Positions 17,185 to 26,101 of a DNA stretch of 64,000 nt are shown one piece after another. Numbering within the stretch: the first letter of the stretch is position 1; each line of letters starts with the position of its first letter. The notes below the pieces were generated by a model. The model did not search any database, was not told the DNA's origin, and saw only the letters and a program-made list of their open reading frames with translations. The translations under genes and the position numbers were made by a program. This DNA comes from Epithemia pelagica (lineage: Eukaryota > Bacillariophyta > Bacillariophyceae > Surirellales > Surirellaceae), in contig OX337229.1 of assembly GCA_946965045.2 (NCBI GenBank), forward strand, positions 3,410,001 through 3,474,000, written 5' to 3'.

Positions 17185-18543
17185 TTACGCCACCTGAGCA
17201 TTGGGCATGCCATTTAGTGCTTTCACAACACCTACATCAGTCTTTGCAACGGCACTCTTCCAGATCACAACGCCATTTGCATCCGTCTTCAGGTCAGGGG
17301 CAAGTGACTCAAATATCTTTTTCTTGGCAACTTTGTTTTCGGGCTCAGGATCACCTTCTCCAAAACCCTCAAAGACAACTCGATCTCCTGGCTTCGATCC
17401 TTGGGTTGGAACAACAAATTCAACTTTACTGTGATCCGCATTGCTTGCACATAAAACCATTCCATGAGAGGGGAATCCAACTAAGCTACGCTTTTTCAAA
17501 TTGCAGAGAACAAGTACCATGCGTCCTTCAAGATCCTCAGTCTTGTAGAAAGGACGTAATCCTGACGCAATCTGACGCTTCTCTGATCCCAAATCGACCT
17601 CCTCGCAGAACAACTTGTCAGCTGCTTCATGATGCCAAGCCTTGACAATTTTTCCCACTCGAATATCCAGTGCCGATATATCAAACGAGGCAGGAACTTG
17701 GTTGCCTCCTTCTCCTGGCTTCTTTTGCTTCTTAGCGTTCTTTTGTTGATCATTGGAACCCTTGTGGTCGTTCTGTGGCTTATGCCCTGAGTTATTCGGT
17801 TCCTTTGTGTCCGATTTAGTTTCAGCAGAGGCTTTTGGCTTTGGAACTGCAAGTGGCTTAAGAACCTTACTAATATCTTCGAGTCCATAATAGAAAGTAA
17901 GAGGACCAGATGGAACCGAAGACACAGGTGAAGGTGCAGTAAGGCCTTCCGGGGCGTTCATTTGGAAGGACCATGTAACCGTAGCCAACCAGCGCTGAAC
18001 AGCGGGAAATTCCTGGATATCCAGTTCTTTCATATTCAATGATAACGCCAAATCATAATCCGCCAGACATGGCTGTGCTGTTCCAACCAAGAAAGACTTC
18101 GTTTCCAGATGCTTGTCGAGGTCGGCAATGAGTGACGTACATGCGTTGCTGTCCTTGCGGAGTGTATCTCCAACTGACATCCAATGAATAATATGGGCAA
18201 ATGAAGTAGACTTCAAATTCCCACTCCCTCCAAGCAAGTAGTGAGGATACTGATCCAAAGCGCCATGAAGTACTGTTCCACAAATTGCTCGTAAGATTGT
18301 GTTTCGGCACGTCAGAACGAGGCCTTGTGTTTCAAGTTTCAAGGGTGATTTCTGGTCTATGGTGACTTTCAATTGATATGGAGATGCATTGTGACATATC
18401 CACTTCAGTAAATTATCTTTGTCATACAGTGACTTTGAAACAGTTAAGGAAGCAAGTGCCGCATTTGATTGGATACCCATGATGTTGCGGCGATCTTTTG
18501 GGGAGGACGGGACAACAATGGTAACCTTACGGCGAAAGGACAA
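17185..18543 (-). CDS. Arc1p/AIMP1-like protein with GST-like and EMAP-II tRNA-binding domains
   Basis: 452 aa from ATG 18543, or 431 aa from the second ATG at 18480 (MGIQSNAALASLTV), which may be the true start because the first 21 residues are an unconserved basic stretch. Residues ~30-230 look like a GST C-terminal-type helical domain (FLVGTAQPCLADYDLALSLNM). Next comes a Lys-rich linker (KNAKKQKKPGEGG). From ~290 comes the OB-fold tRNA-binding domain: FDISALDIRVGKIVKAWHH, EEVDLGSEKRQIASGLRPFY, MVLVLCNLKKRSLVGFPSHG and VFVVPTQ-SKPGDR-like blocks. Such proteins deliver tRNA to aminoacyl-tRNA synthetases. No synthetase catalytic domain is attached. Confidence 0.85.
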   Translation of the reverse strand: MSFRRKVTIVVPSSPKDRRNIMGIQSNAALASLTVSKSLYDKDNLLKWICHNASPYQLKVTIDQKSPLKLETQGLVLTCRNTILRAICGTVLHGALDQYPHYLLGGSGNLKSTSFAHIIHWMSVGDTLRKDSNACTSLIADLDKHLETKSFLVGTAQPCLADYDLALSLNMKELDIQEFPAVQRWLATVTWSFQMNAPEGLTAPSPVSSVPSGPLTFYYGLEDISKVLKPLAVPKPKASAETKSDTKEPNNSGHKPQNDHKGSNDQQKNAKKQKKPGEGGNQVPASFDISALDIRVGKIVKAWHHEAADKLFCEEVDLGSEKRQIASGLRPFYKTEDLEGRMVLVLCNLKKRSLVGFPSHGMVLCASNADHSKVEFVVPTQGSKPGDRVVFEGFGEGDPEPENKVAKKKIFESLAPDLKTDANGVVIWKSAVAKTDVGVVKALNGMPNAQVA

Positions 18544-18813
18544 GGAGTAAAGAGTAAAGATACGAATACGATAGGGATAAGGGTAATTTTGCTACCAAGT
18601 TACGCCTCCCCATTTTGCTCGCTATTGGGTTCTGAGCTCGATTTTGGGCCCCCATGAGCGACATGTCCTTCGGGGTTCCCCCTATTTGGTGATGCATTTT
18701 GGGAGCAGATAGCAGATTCTTTATTCCCAAGACGGAGGTCGCACAGACCAAGCTCGACATACTTCTCGCCCCCTCCATCCAAAACTCGAAACCATTTACG
18801 ACGTCAATGGCCA

Positions 18814-19959
18814 ATGGTACAAATGGCTGACGACAAGTCTGTTGTGCACAAGGCACTGAATGAGGCTTCTCAGAAGACTGAAACAGCAGTGCTACAAACA
18901 ATCGAACAGCATGTTTCGAATCCCGACTTCTCCCCTGAACAGGGAGTTGACTTTCTTGATGTGAAGATATCACTGATGCTTTCGTACTTGATCGAACTGA
19001 CAGCAAACATACGAGGGGAGCTTTTGTCTCTTGATCATGCTGAGTCATCGAGGCGTCGCTTCACTCTGCTCAAAGTGGTTCTGGATAAGTCAAGAGGTCT
19101 GGAGAAGAAGTTGCGTTACCAGATTGATAAATTGCTCGCGTCTGGAACCAGTACGACAACATTTGTATCTACGGAGGACCCCCTACGGCTTCGCCCTGAC
19201 ACATCGGCACTTCAGGAGCATGAAAACAAAGAGACAAGAAGTATTGAGGAAGGCGAAAGTGATGCAGATAGTGAAGATGAATCAGTGGACTCGGATCTGG
19301 ATGCGGCACGGGCAACAATAGCAGGGAGCCGTGGAAAAAAATCACCATCCCAACGTAGTGACAAGGAGGAACTTGACGACGATGCGGATGGCGTCTACAG
19401 AGCTCCTCGATTATCAGCCGTACCATACAGTCTGGACCAGGTTGACAAAAAATCGGAGAAGGAAAAGCGCAAGTTTCGTAGAATACGAGCATCTGAATTG
19501 GCACAAGCATTGCGATCGCAATACGGGGAAGGACCCGAACAAGAGGACATTCATGGTGGGAGTGAGCTCGGACGCCAAAGGGAGGCCGCGAAACGTTTTG
19601 AAAGACTCCAGGAGGAAAAAACACAGTACGAAGAAGGTGCCATGGTTCGACTCACAACCACGAGGAACGAAAAGAAAGAAAGAAAAAGGTTGCTGCGAGA
19701 AGAATCCAGCAACCTTGCTGCCATTGCGGATCTCGGGAACATTGTTCGCGATGCTTCAGTTGGTGATTCCAACAAACGGCATGAAAATGGAACAGAATCT
19801 TCTCGAAAGCTGAAACTTAAGGACCGAACGGAGGAGGAATCGAGTATTACACCTGCAAGCAAAGGGAGACGAAAGAGAATACAGGCAAGTAATCAACTCC
19901 AGGCAGCTCTCTTTGGTACAGATGTGCCACACTCAAAGAAGAAAAAGAAGAGAAAGTAG
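18814..19959 (+). CDS. LCP5: Neuroguidin/Lcp5 (Sas10/Utp3/C1D family) U3 snoRNP factor
   Basis: 381 aa (378 from ATG 18823, MADDKSVVHK). The N-terminal Sas10/Utp3/C1D domain is visible as GVDFLDVKISLMLSYLIEL, the GV-FL--K--LLL-YL-NL pattern of the family. Next are an acidic Glu/Asp/Ser stretch and YRAPRLSAVPYSL, matching the Y--P-L--V-Y motif of neuroguidin and Lcp5. A Lys/Arg-rich nucleolar-type tail ends in KKKKKRK. The protein acts in early 18S pre-rRNA processing in the nucleolus. It is divergent from the tRNA-binding protein gene with 270 bp between starts, so both translation-related genes may share a promoter region. Confidence 0.82.
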   Translation: MVQMADDKSVVHKALNEASQKTETAVLQTIEQHVSNPDFSPEQGVDFLDVKISLMLSYLIELTANIRGELLSLDHAESSRRRFTLLKVVLDKSRGLEKKLRYQIDKLLASGTSTTTFVSTEDPLRLRPDTSALQEHENKETRSIEEGESDADSEDESVDSDLDAARATIAGSRGKKSPSQRSDKEELDDDADGVYRAPRLSAVPYSLDQVDKKSEKEKRKFRRIRASELAQALRSQYGEGPEQEDIHGGSELGRQREAAKRFERLQEEKTQYEEGAMVRLTTTRNEKKERKRLLREESSNLAAIADLGNIVRDASVGDSNKRHENGTESSRKLKLKDRTEEESSITPASKGRRKRIQASNQLQAALFGTDVPHSKKKKKRK

Positions 19960-20342
19960 ACACACTGTTGAGACGGCCATATTGTCTTCTTAGTATGCCT
20001 TGAAACTACCAGCCATCTAGAGATCGCATCGACAATAGGAAGTATCGAGGAGTTTTGTGATCCAACATCCAACGCCAGAAATCCAAGGATGTGATGCTAC
20101 CTTATGATCATCATGGATACTCTATTCTACCCGCTACCTAAAGAGAGCGACAAAGGGACATGGATGACATGGAAGGCATAGGGAATAGAGGGAGACACAT
20201 AGAGGGTAGCTGTGGTGGGCACGCGCGCACAGACGTACGTCTGTGTGGATGGTGGAGGTGGAGGGTGGAGGGAGTTTTTCTTCCAACAACCCGAAAAGTC
20301 AAGATTGCATTAACAGATAAGAGCTTGTGTGATACTTGTTCC
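19960..20342. other. Intergenic, 383 bp
   Basis: Between the Lcp5-like gene and the next + gene. The open frame continues upstream from 20343 to 20160, but this part (Trp/Arg/Gly-rich) lacks coding character and precedes a good signal peptide. No other feature seen. Confidence 0.4.
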
Positions 20343-21407
20343 ATGATGTTGCCTTTGGTGGTGTTTACATTCTCGGTGGGCGCTGCGTCTTTACTCAATG
20401 TACAGCATGGATTGCTGGAACAAAAATCCATGACTACGACAATAAGATCCTTTTCATTATTGTCAATCCCAACTGTTCCGACGCGAAAACATGCAGTTGA
20501 GCTTCGGATGGTTGATTCAAGCGATGACTTCTCTTCAGAGGAAAAGTCATTAGTTGAAAAGTTATATGACAAACTCCAAACAACTACCGATGTTAACGAG
20601 GTTCTTCTGGAGGATCTTCCATCGTTACCCCCTGCCCTTATTCTGAAACTTCGACAACCAGTCGAGCATGCCAACGAAGCCATCAGCTTTGTTTCGACCA
20701 AAATGGCTTCTTTCCTGGATAGTCAACTTCAAGAAGCGAAGCTCACACTCCAAGAGCTTCTCGATGCTGGAGAAATTCGTAAATTGGACAGTCTTATAGG
20801 AAAGGCGGCAAGGTCGGGTAAACTCAACGCCGCTTTCTTCAACGTCCTTAGCGTCAATTTACAGGACGCAACTGCTTCAGTGTCCCTTAAAGAAGATGGA
20901 ACACCAGAAGATGGCGATGGCTCTGCCAATAGGATGAATATTCTTCAGCATGTATATACACGATGCCAAGAAGAAGTTGAAAAATCAATACCTCCAGGCC
21001 TCGCTTTACTCAATAAACTTATCCGTCAACCACAGGCTTCGATCAGGAAGAACCTCTACGAGTACTACTTGACGCCCCAATCGAACCAAATTACCACCCC
21101 AGATGGAAAACAGTTGGAATTGAAAGGAGAGTCGCCCCCCTTAGTTTCGCTGGATGAATTCATTTCCGCAATTGCACAGACAGTTCGACAAATCAGGACT
21201 GCCGAACGAGCTGGGGCATCAGATAGGGTATCGTCGGCTGCGATGGTCGAATCGTGCAGACAAATTGCCAAAGAAGCTCGTATTGTCATTGCTGAGAGGT
21301 ATGGAGTTGAATCAGATGAAATCGCTTCTTTCCAGAGTGGCCTGCAACCAGTGTTCCGACCATCATCGGCTGATTCTCCCTACATAACGGGAGAGACGAC
21401 CAGCTAA
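20343..21407 (+). CDS. Unknown protein with N-terminal signal or transit peptide
   Basis: The frame is open from 20160, but I start at ATG 20343 because MMLPLVVFTFSVGAASLLNV is a clear hydrophobic signal; the product is 354 aa. The mature region is mostly helical and acidic, with QPVEHANEAISFVSTKMAS, a Leu-rich helix, and a C-terminal helical block ETVRQ-like (AIAQTVRQIRTAERAGA) ending near GLQPVFRPSSADSPY. No domain recognised. An organellar or secreted location is inferred only from the N-terminus. It converges with UPRT, 50 bp stop to stop. Confidence 0.6.
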   Translation: MMLPLVVFTFSVGAASLLNVQHGLLEQKSMTTTIRSFSLLSIPTVPTRKHAVELRMVDSSDDFSSEEKSLVEKLYDKLQTTTDVNEVLLEDLPSLPPALILKLRQPVEHANEAISFVSTKMASFLDSQLQEAKLTLQELLDAGEIRKLDSLIGKAARSGKLNAAFFNVLSVNLQDATASVSLKEDGTPEDGDGSANRMNILQHVYTRCQEEVEKSIPPGLALLNKLIRQPQASIRKNLYEYYLTPQSNQITTPDGKQLELKGESPPLVSLDEFISAIAQTVRQIRTAERAGASDRVSSAAMVESCRQIAKEARIVIAERYGVESDEIASFQSGLQPVFRPSSADSPYITGETTS

Positions 21408-21457
21408 GCGCTAAAGTGCACACCAAGAAGGTCAAGAAAAAACTGGACTCGCTGTCC

Positions 21458-22205
21458 CTACGAAGGCGTGTTAAAATATCTGTCACCATAATCTCCAAGC
21501 CCGGGAACAATGAATTTCTCTCCGTTCAATCCATCGTCAACGCAGGCCGTCACAATCTTGACCGATGGATATTCTTGAGAAAGCTTTTTCAACCCCTCCG
21601 GAGCACATATCATATTAGCAAAAACAATTTTGTTTGGGTCGACTTGATGATCCCGAACAAGGACGTCTAGTGCCATCTTTGCAGAACCACCAGTGGCCAA
21701 CATAGGATCGCAGAGTAGCACGTACATCGATTGAATTCCATTCGGCATTTTTGAATAAAACAGTTTCGGCGACTTGTTAGGATCAGACTCGTCGCGCTGA
21801 ATCAGTATTTTACCGACTCTACATCCAGGCTCAATGTCCCGAACGGCATCCAATAGACAGTCGCCGCTTCGGATAATTGAAACAGCACAAATCGATGAGG
21901 GTGTGGGACCCTCTGACCCCTGAAATGTTCCGCAAGGCGTTGTAATCGTAACATCAGATGTTGGAAACTCAGCAAGAGCATCTTCGGCCAGAATCCTCAT
22001 AGCCCTTTTCGCGTACTTGACAAATTCTTCAGACGATGTCCGGACGTCTACACGCAAGAGATGATGGAACCATTAGACATGATGAAAGTTGGACAATTAC
22101 CCGTACTCCGCGATGCCCTTTGCAGGGCGTACCTCTCATCCTCGTAAAAAGAATTCGATGTGCCATCGATGATGAAACAACAACATTTTGATTCGCAGAC
22201 ATCAT
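21458..22205 (-). CDS. UPRT: Uracil phosphoribosyltransferase (two exons)
   Basis: Exon 1 is 22205-22133 and exon 2 is 22047-21458. The 85-bp intron (GTACGC...TGTAG, phase 1) fuses FTRMR to DVRTSSEEFVKYAKRAMRIL; the product is 220 aa. The joined N-terminus matches the R-D--TS---F---A-R--R-L-EE family block, which supports the exon choice. The PRPP loop is visible as VLLCDPMLATGGSA, the uracil-binding C-terminus as GLGDYGDRYFNT, and VSIIRSGDCLLDAVRDIEPG is the conserved middle. It salvages uracil plus PRPP to UMP in the cytosol. Sequence is nearer to animal UPRT-like proteins than to plant UK/UPRT fusions; no uridine kinase domain precedes it. Confidence 0.88.
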
Positions 22206-22368
22206 TTAGATGTGCGCGTTCGATCGGAAAGCCTTGCCTGGGGTATACTGTGGGACTGTGCGGTATTTGGCGGAGGAGCGAGAATAACCTTACAATACGG
22301 CGTAGAATGTTGGATGAAAGACGAAAGCTGGCGAAATCAGAATTGTGGATTGTGGTATGGATTTAGGC

Positions 22369-22471
22369 CCTAGCGGAAGGGTGAGTCCTGGTTGAGTGAT
22401 TCCGGAGTGGATTCCTGAGTATAAGAATGCACCCTCTCTCATTCACGACCAGGACTCACCCTTCCGCTAGG
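22369..22471. repeat. 103-bp fold-back repeat with 24-bp perfect arms
   Basis: The left arm 22369-22392 starts CCTAGCGGAAGGGTGAGT and is exactly reverse complementary to 22448-22471. The loop is 55 nt. It lies ~165 bp upstream of the UPRT start and ~460 bp upstream of the next + gene. It may be a tiny MITE or a regulatory hairpin. Confidence 0.8.
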
Positions 22472-22933
22472 AGGTAATTATGGACTTGCGACTGGGTCTG
22501 GGTTCCGTTTCCGTTCCGTGTACTTGATCTTGATTCGCAGTTCGCATTGCGCACTCTGCACTCGTGCGTCCCCCAGCTGCTGTAAAAGTTCCACATTCAA
22601 GACAAGAAGTTTGAACGTTGCTGTGAATGAATACACGAGTACGAGTACGAGGATATTGTAAAGCGTAAAGCTCGTATTTCGAAGGTATTGTACACGAATG
22701 AACATACGAAAGCATACGAAATGTTGACTGTGTTGACTTTCCTGTATGTTGGATGGTCTGAAGTCTAAAGTTTCAGACCAGCATGAATCTCTTGGAGAAT
22801 CTTTTGACGAACAACGAACACCAATCATAGGCAAGACGGCTCAATCCTCATCCCGGGGTCTTGCGCGTCGCTTGAACGACATCGTTCATCCACAAACCTC
22901 AAGACTATCTCCTTCTTGGTCAAGATTTGAAAG
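22472..22933. other. Intergenic, 462 bp
   Basis: Contains a short ACGAGTACGAGTACGAGG microsatellite near 22632-22651. No gene seen. Confidence 0.4.
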
Positions 22934-23854
22934 ATGATTGTGGCTTCCGTAAATTTCTTTGCTCTCTTAATGTGGCCAGCCATGGCTTGGCCGAATGTTG
23001 AGTTGGAAAAGCGCGAGTATAAGACAATGTTGACCGCTTCCGACTACAACGGTAACTCTCCTTGTGCCTCTAGTCCCTCTGCCTTGTCTACATTGGCCAC
23101 TGATTTGGCCTCGGCGGCTACCGCCGTTGGAATTACCTCAAGTGGATCCTTCTCGCTCAAGTCAGGAATGCCTCGCACCGTCAAGTTCTACGATACTCCC
23201 AGCACTTGTCGCTTGTACAATAACAACTTTGTTTTTCGCATGCGACAGAAGACAGGCGAAACAGACTGGGAAGGCACCCTCAAGGTTCGTAGTGGTGATC
23301 GTTACTTCTCCTCCTACCGTAGATCGGATGTCAACAGCTGTGGAACAACGGATCTAGGAGGAAAGTTTGAAGAAGACCTGAACTTGTCGTGGCAGTCCAA
23401 GTTCTCGTACAGTCACAAATGCGAAATCAGCGACTCCAAGAACATTAACAAGTTGAATGACATTACGGACACCTGGGATCAGATTGACAATGTCTTTGAT
23501 ACGGAGTTTGGTTGGACCTTGACCGATTCCATTAGCAAGGTTAGCAATCTGGAGGTGACGGAATGCGTGTATGAAGGATTTGAAGTTGATTTTGACAATG
23601 GTGATGACGATGAAGTGGGAGAATTTGCCGTGACTCTGTGGTACTCAAGCAGTTCTGCCAGCAACCCTGCTCTAGCGGAAGTCTCCTTCACAATCAAGTC
23701 TACGGGTAGTGTCTTGGAAGACTGGAATGAAAACACAATCATGAATGCCCATGCCTTTTGGAAAGAAGTCAGTAGTAGCATTACTCAGATTGACACCAGT
23801 TCCTCCACCAAAACCGCGTGGGTGTACAACTACAACGCCACTTGGTGCTCCTAG
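22934..23854 (+). CDS. Secreted CYTH-like domain protein
   Basis: 306 aa. The start MIVASVNFFALLMWPAMAWP is a signal peptide. Then come VELEKREYK (resembling the charged first strand of CYTH/TTM proteins), KFYDTPSTCRLYNNNFVFRM and R-x-K, WEGTLKVRSGDRYF. The strand pattern 'Y-DTP---L---N--FR-R' is typical of CYTH triphosphate tunnel domains, with later strands FAVTLWYSS and EVSFTIKSTG. The ExExK signature is imperfect, so catalysis on triphosphates is uncertain. Secretion is unusual for this fold. Cys residues (C44, C71 region and later) could form disulfides. Moderate confidence in the fold, low in function. Confidence 0.6.
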   Translation: MIVASVNFFALLMWPAMAWPNVELEKREYKTMLTASDYNGNSPCASSPSALSTLATDLASAATAVGITSSGSFSLKSGMPRTVKFYDTPSTCRLYNNNFVFRMRQKTGETDWEGTLKVRSGDRYFSSYRRSDVNSCGTTDLGGKFEEDLNLSWQSKFSYSHKCEISDSKNINKLNDITDTWDQIDNVFDTEFGWTLTDSISKVSNLEVTECVYEGFEVDFDNGDDDEVGEFAVTLWYSSSSASNPALAEVSFTIKSTGSVLEDWNENTIMNAHAFWKEVSSSITQIDTSSSTKTAWVYNYNATWCS

Positions 23855-24160
23855 ATCGAGTCATCTAACGATTAGATGACCATCTAACTACTAGACGATG
23901 CACTCCGACTCAATATCAAGTACTTTTATTCAAGAAATATTCTTTCTTGCAGTCCACGACAGCGAATCTACCATTGACGATTGATGCAACTACATTCCTC
24001 GTTTACTTTAGCTGTATCTCTATCTTTCAAATCTTTGGTGGCATATGATGCTTAGACGAGGAAAAACAAATCGCAAGTGATTGTATGTATTCTCCACTGA
24101 AAGAGCCTACTCTGGAATACGCCCGCCTCGACTCGAAACGAAGCGTTTGGCTCAATGTGG
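23855..24160. other. Intergenic, 306 bp, convergent 3' ends
   Basis: 3' flanks of two convergent genes. A CATCTAACGATTAGATGACCATCTAACTACTAGACGATG-type imperfect inverted repeat (shown here only by its position, 23866-23903) lies just after the stop of the + gene and may help 3' end formation. Confidence 0.4.
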
Positions 24161-25788
24161 TTATGGAAGCTGCTTGTCTTTGAAGCGGCGCTCAGCACGC
24201 TTCGATTCTTTGATCACGGCTGCCCCGATTTGGAAAACTCCCAGTTTTCGGAGAGCTTCATTGCGTTTGGTGAGTTGAGTTTTCAGTCCATCAAGCCGTT
24301 TCTGTTCTTCCTGCAAGATGCTACCAGTTCTCCGAGCTACGCTTTCACGGGACTCCAGATGAAGTTTCGATTCGTCAGCGGTACCCTGGGCGTCGACCTC
24401 ACGAGCTTGCAAAAGCGCTCTCTTGGTTTCATGGTCTTTGCGGATACTCTCACGTTTGCTTCGAAGCTGAGAAAGTCTTGTCTTCTCGGTTTCAAAAGTA
24501 CGTGTTACCACTGAGCTGTTCATTTTTGCCAAAATAGCCATCGCAGCCTTCTTTTCCTCCAATATGTCTTTGTGCTCTGTAAGGGAAGGAAGAATGATTT
24601 CAGCCTCCTTCTTTATATTGTCTGCCCTTCGCTGATGGGCTTTTTCCAGCGCCTCCTGAATCTCGGCATTGTTTTTTCTCAATTGGTCGATTTTTTCCTT
24701 TGCTCTAACAAGGTCGTCTTCTGCGGCCTTTTTGGTAGCGTAAAGGCTGCTGCGCTGACAGCGTAGACTTTCTCGGGTTTTTTGTTTCTCTTCCTTGTCG
24801 CTGAGAAATGAGGCAAACATTGCGTCTCTGATTTTTAGGGCTGCAATGCTATCTTTTATCGATTCTTCCCGTTTTTTCAATTGATTCAACATATTTTCCA
24901 CTGCGCTGTTCTCTGCCGCCGCCTCTGTACTTTGTTTTTTAGCAGAAGTTAGTTTTGCATGGGTTTCCTCCTGTTTTGACAGCAGTTGTGAACGCTACAG
25001 TAAATGAAATCGAAGTATTGGTGAGGTGGAACTGAGGGGCTCTGTGCAAAATTTGAAAGTAAACATACCGAATCTGATAGTTCCTTCTCGGTTTGTTCAA
25101 GTCTTTTTTCAGCAGATCTGGTCTTAGAGCGAAGGGAGTTGTATCGAGCTTTGACTTCTTCCAGGATTTCAAGTTTCGTTGTTGTGGAAGAGATCGAAGT
25201 TTGGAGCGACTCTTCGAGTCCAGCGATTGCGGTGCTACTCTCCATTTTCTCAGCTTCCTCCTTCAACGACAACACGGCCTCTGCCTGACAAATGAGAGAC
25301 TTTTGAATATCATCAATTTGATCACGCAAACTTTCCACCCGCTTCCTTGTCGACAGTGCAGAAAGCTTGGTCGGGAAGGATCTTCCTTTTCTAGTTCCCT
25401 CGGAATCGATGGCTTGCATCAACAATTCAGTGTTTAGAGTCGTGATCAAACCATCAACTACCCCATTGTCCATTGTAAGTCGTTCGAGCGCTTCCTTTTC
25501 GGAAGATATGTGGCTTTGCATCTCCTTGGCAGAATTGGAACGATCTTTTTCGGCTTGACTTTGAATTTTTTCCTCAAGCGTTATTCCATGTGAGAGTTGT
25601 TCAGACGCCTTGGCGATTTCCTCTGTTTCGGCAACTGTCGATCGCCTGAGTTCATCACTGAATGATGCAGAGGATCCGAGCTGCAGTATTCCACTGTCGT
25701 CACCTGCATTGTTTCCAGTTTCATTCATCATTTCTTGCACACCAAAATCGAAACGAGCGGGGAAACAGAAGATGGCACAATCTCGCAA
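24161..25788 (-). CDS. Long coiled-coil protein, two exons, unknown role
   Basis: Exons are 25788-25069 and 24994-24161. The 74-bp intron (GTATGT...CTGTAG, phase 0) joins LSDS to RSQLLSKQEETHAKL; the product is 517 aa (498 if ATG 25731, MMNETGNN, is used). Nearly all of it is Glu/Lys/Arg/Gln-rich with heptad character, and there is no globular domain. The second half repeats R-x-S-I-K-D/E-type helices (ALLQAREVDAQGTADE). It resembles cytoskeletal or kinetochore-type coiled coils but has no diagnostic motif. Confidence 0.65.
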
Positions 25789-26101
25789 TATCTTGCTCCT
25801 ACAAACTGCTGTCGTCGACAGAAGCCGTCAAGTATGTTATTCCTTTGTCCCACACAAAAGGGCCAAGCACCAATGCGACGGTGTCAATTGGAAGTGGAGG
25901 AAGAAGCTACATCGAGCGTCGAGAGTCGAGAGGGAGGGTGTATTTTGTAATAAGTTGTCTCGGCATGCGCGAATGGATACTTTTTGAATTGCCCTCACGC
26001 AAGCCAAAATCTATGTGGAACGAAGAAAAGCGAACGACAGCGACAGCTTCCAGCTTCATCAGGACGACGACAAGAAATAACATCACAGAATTCTCGTCGG
26101 C
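25789..26101. other. Intergenic, 313 bp, divergent promoters
   Basis: Lies between a minus-strand and a plus-strand start, so it should hold both promoters. No specific element recognised. Confidence 0.4.

Noticed and set aside
20160-20342. 61-codon upstream extension of the signal-peptide protein
   Set aside because: Trp/Gly/Arg-rich, without conserved features, and it would bury the hydrophobic signal at 20343.
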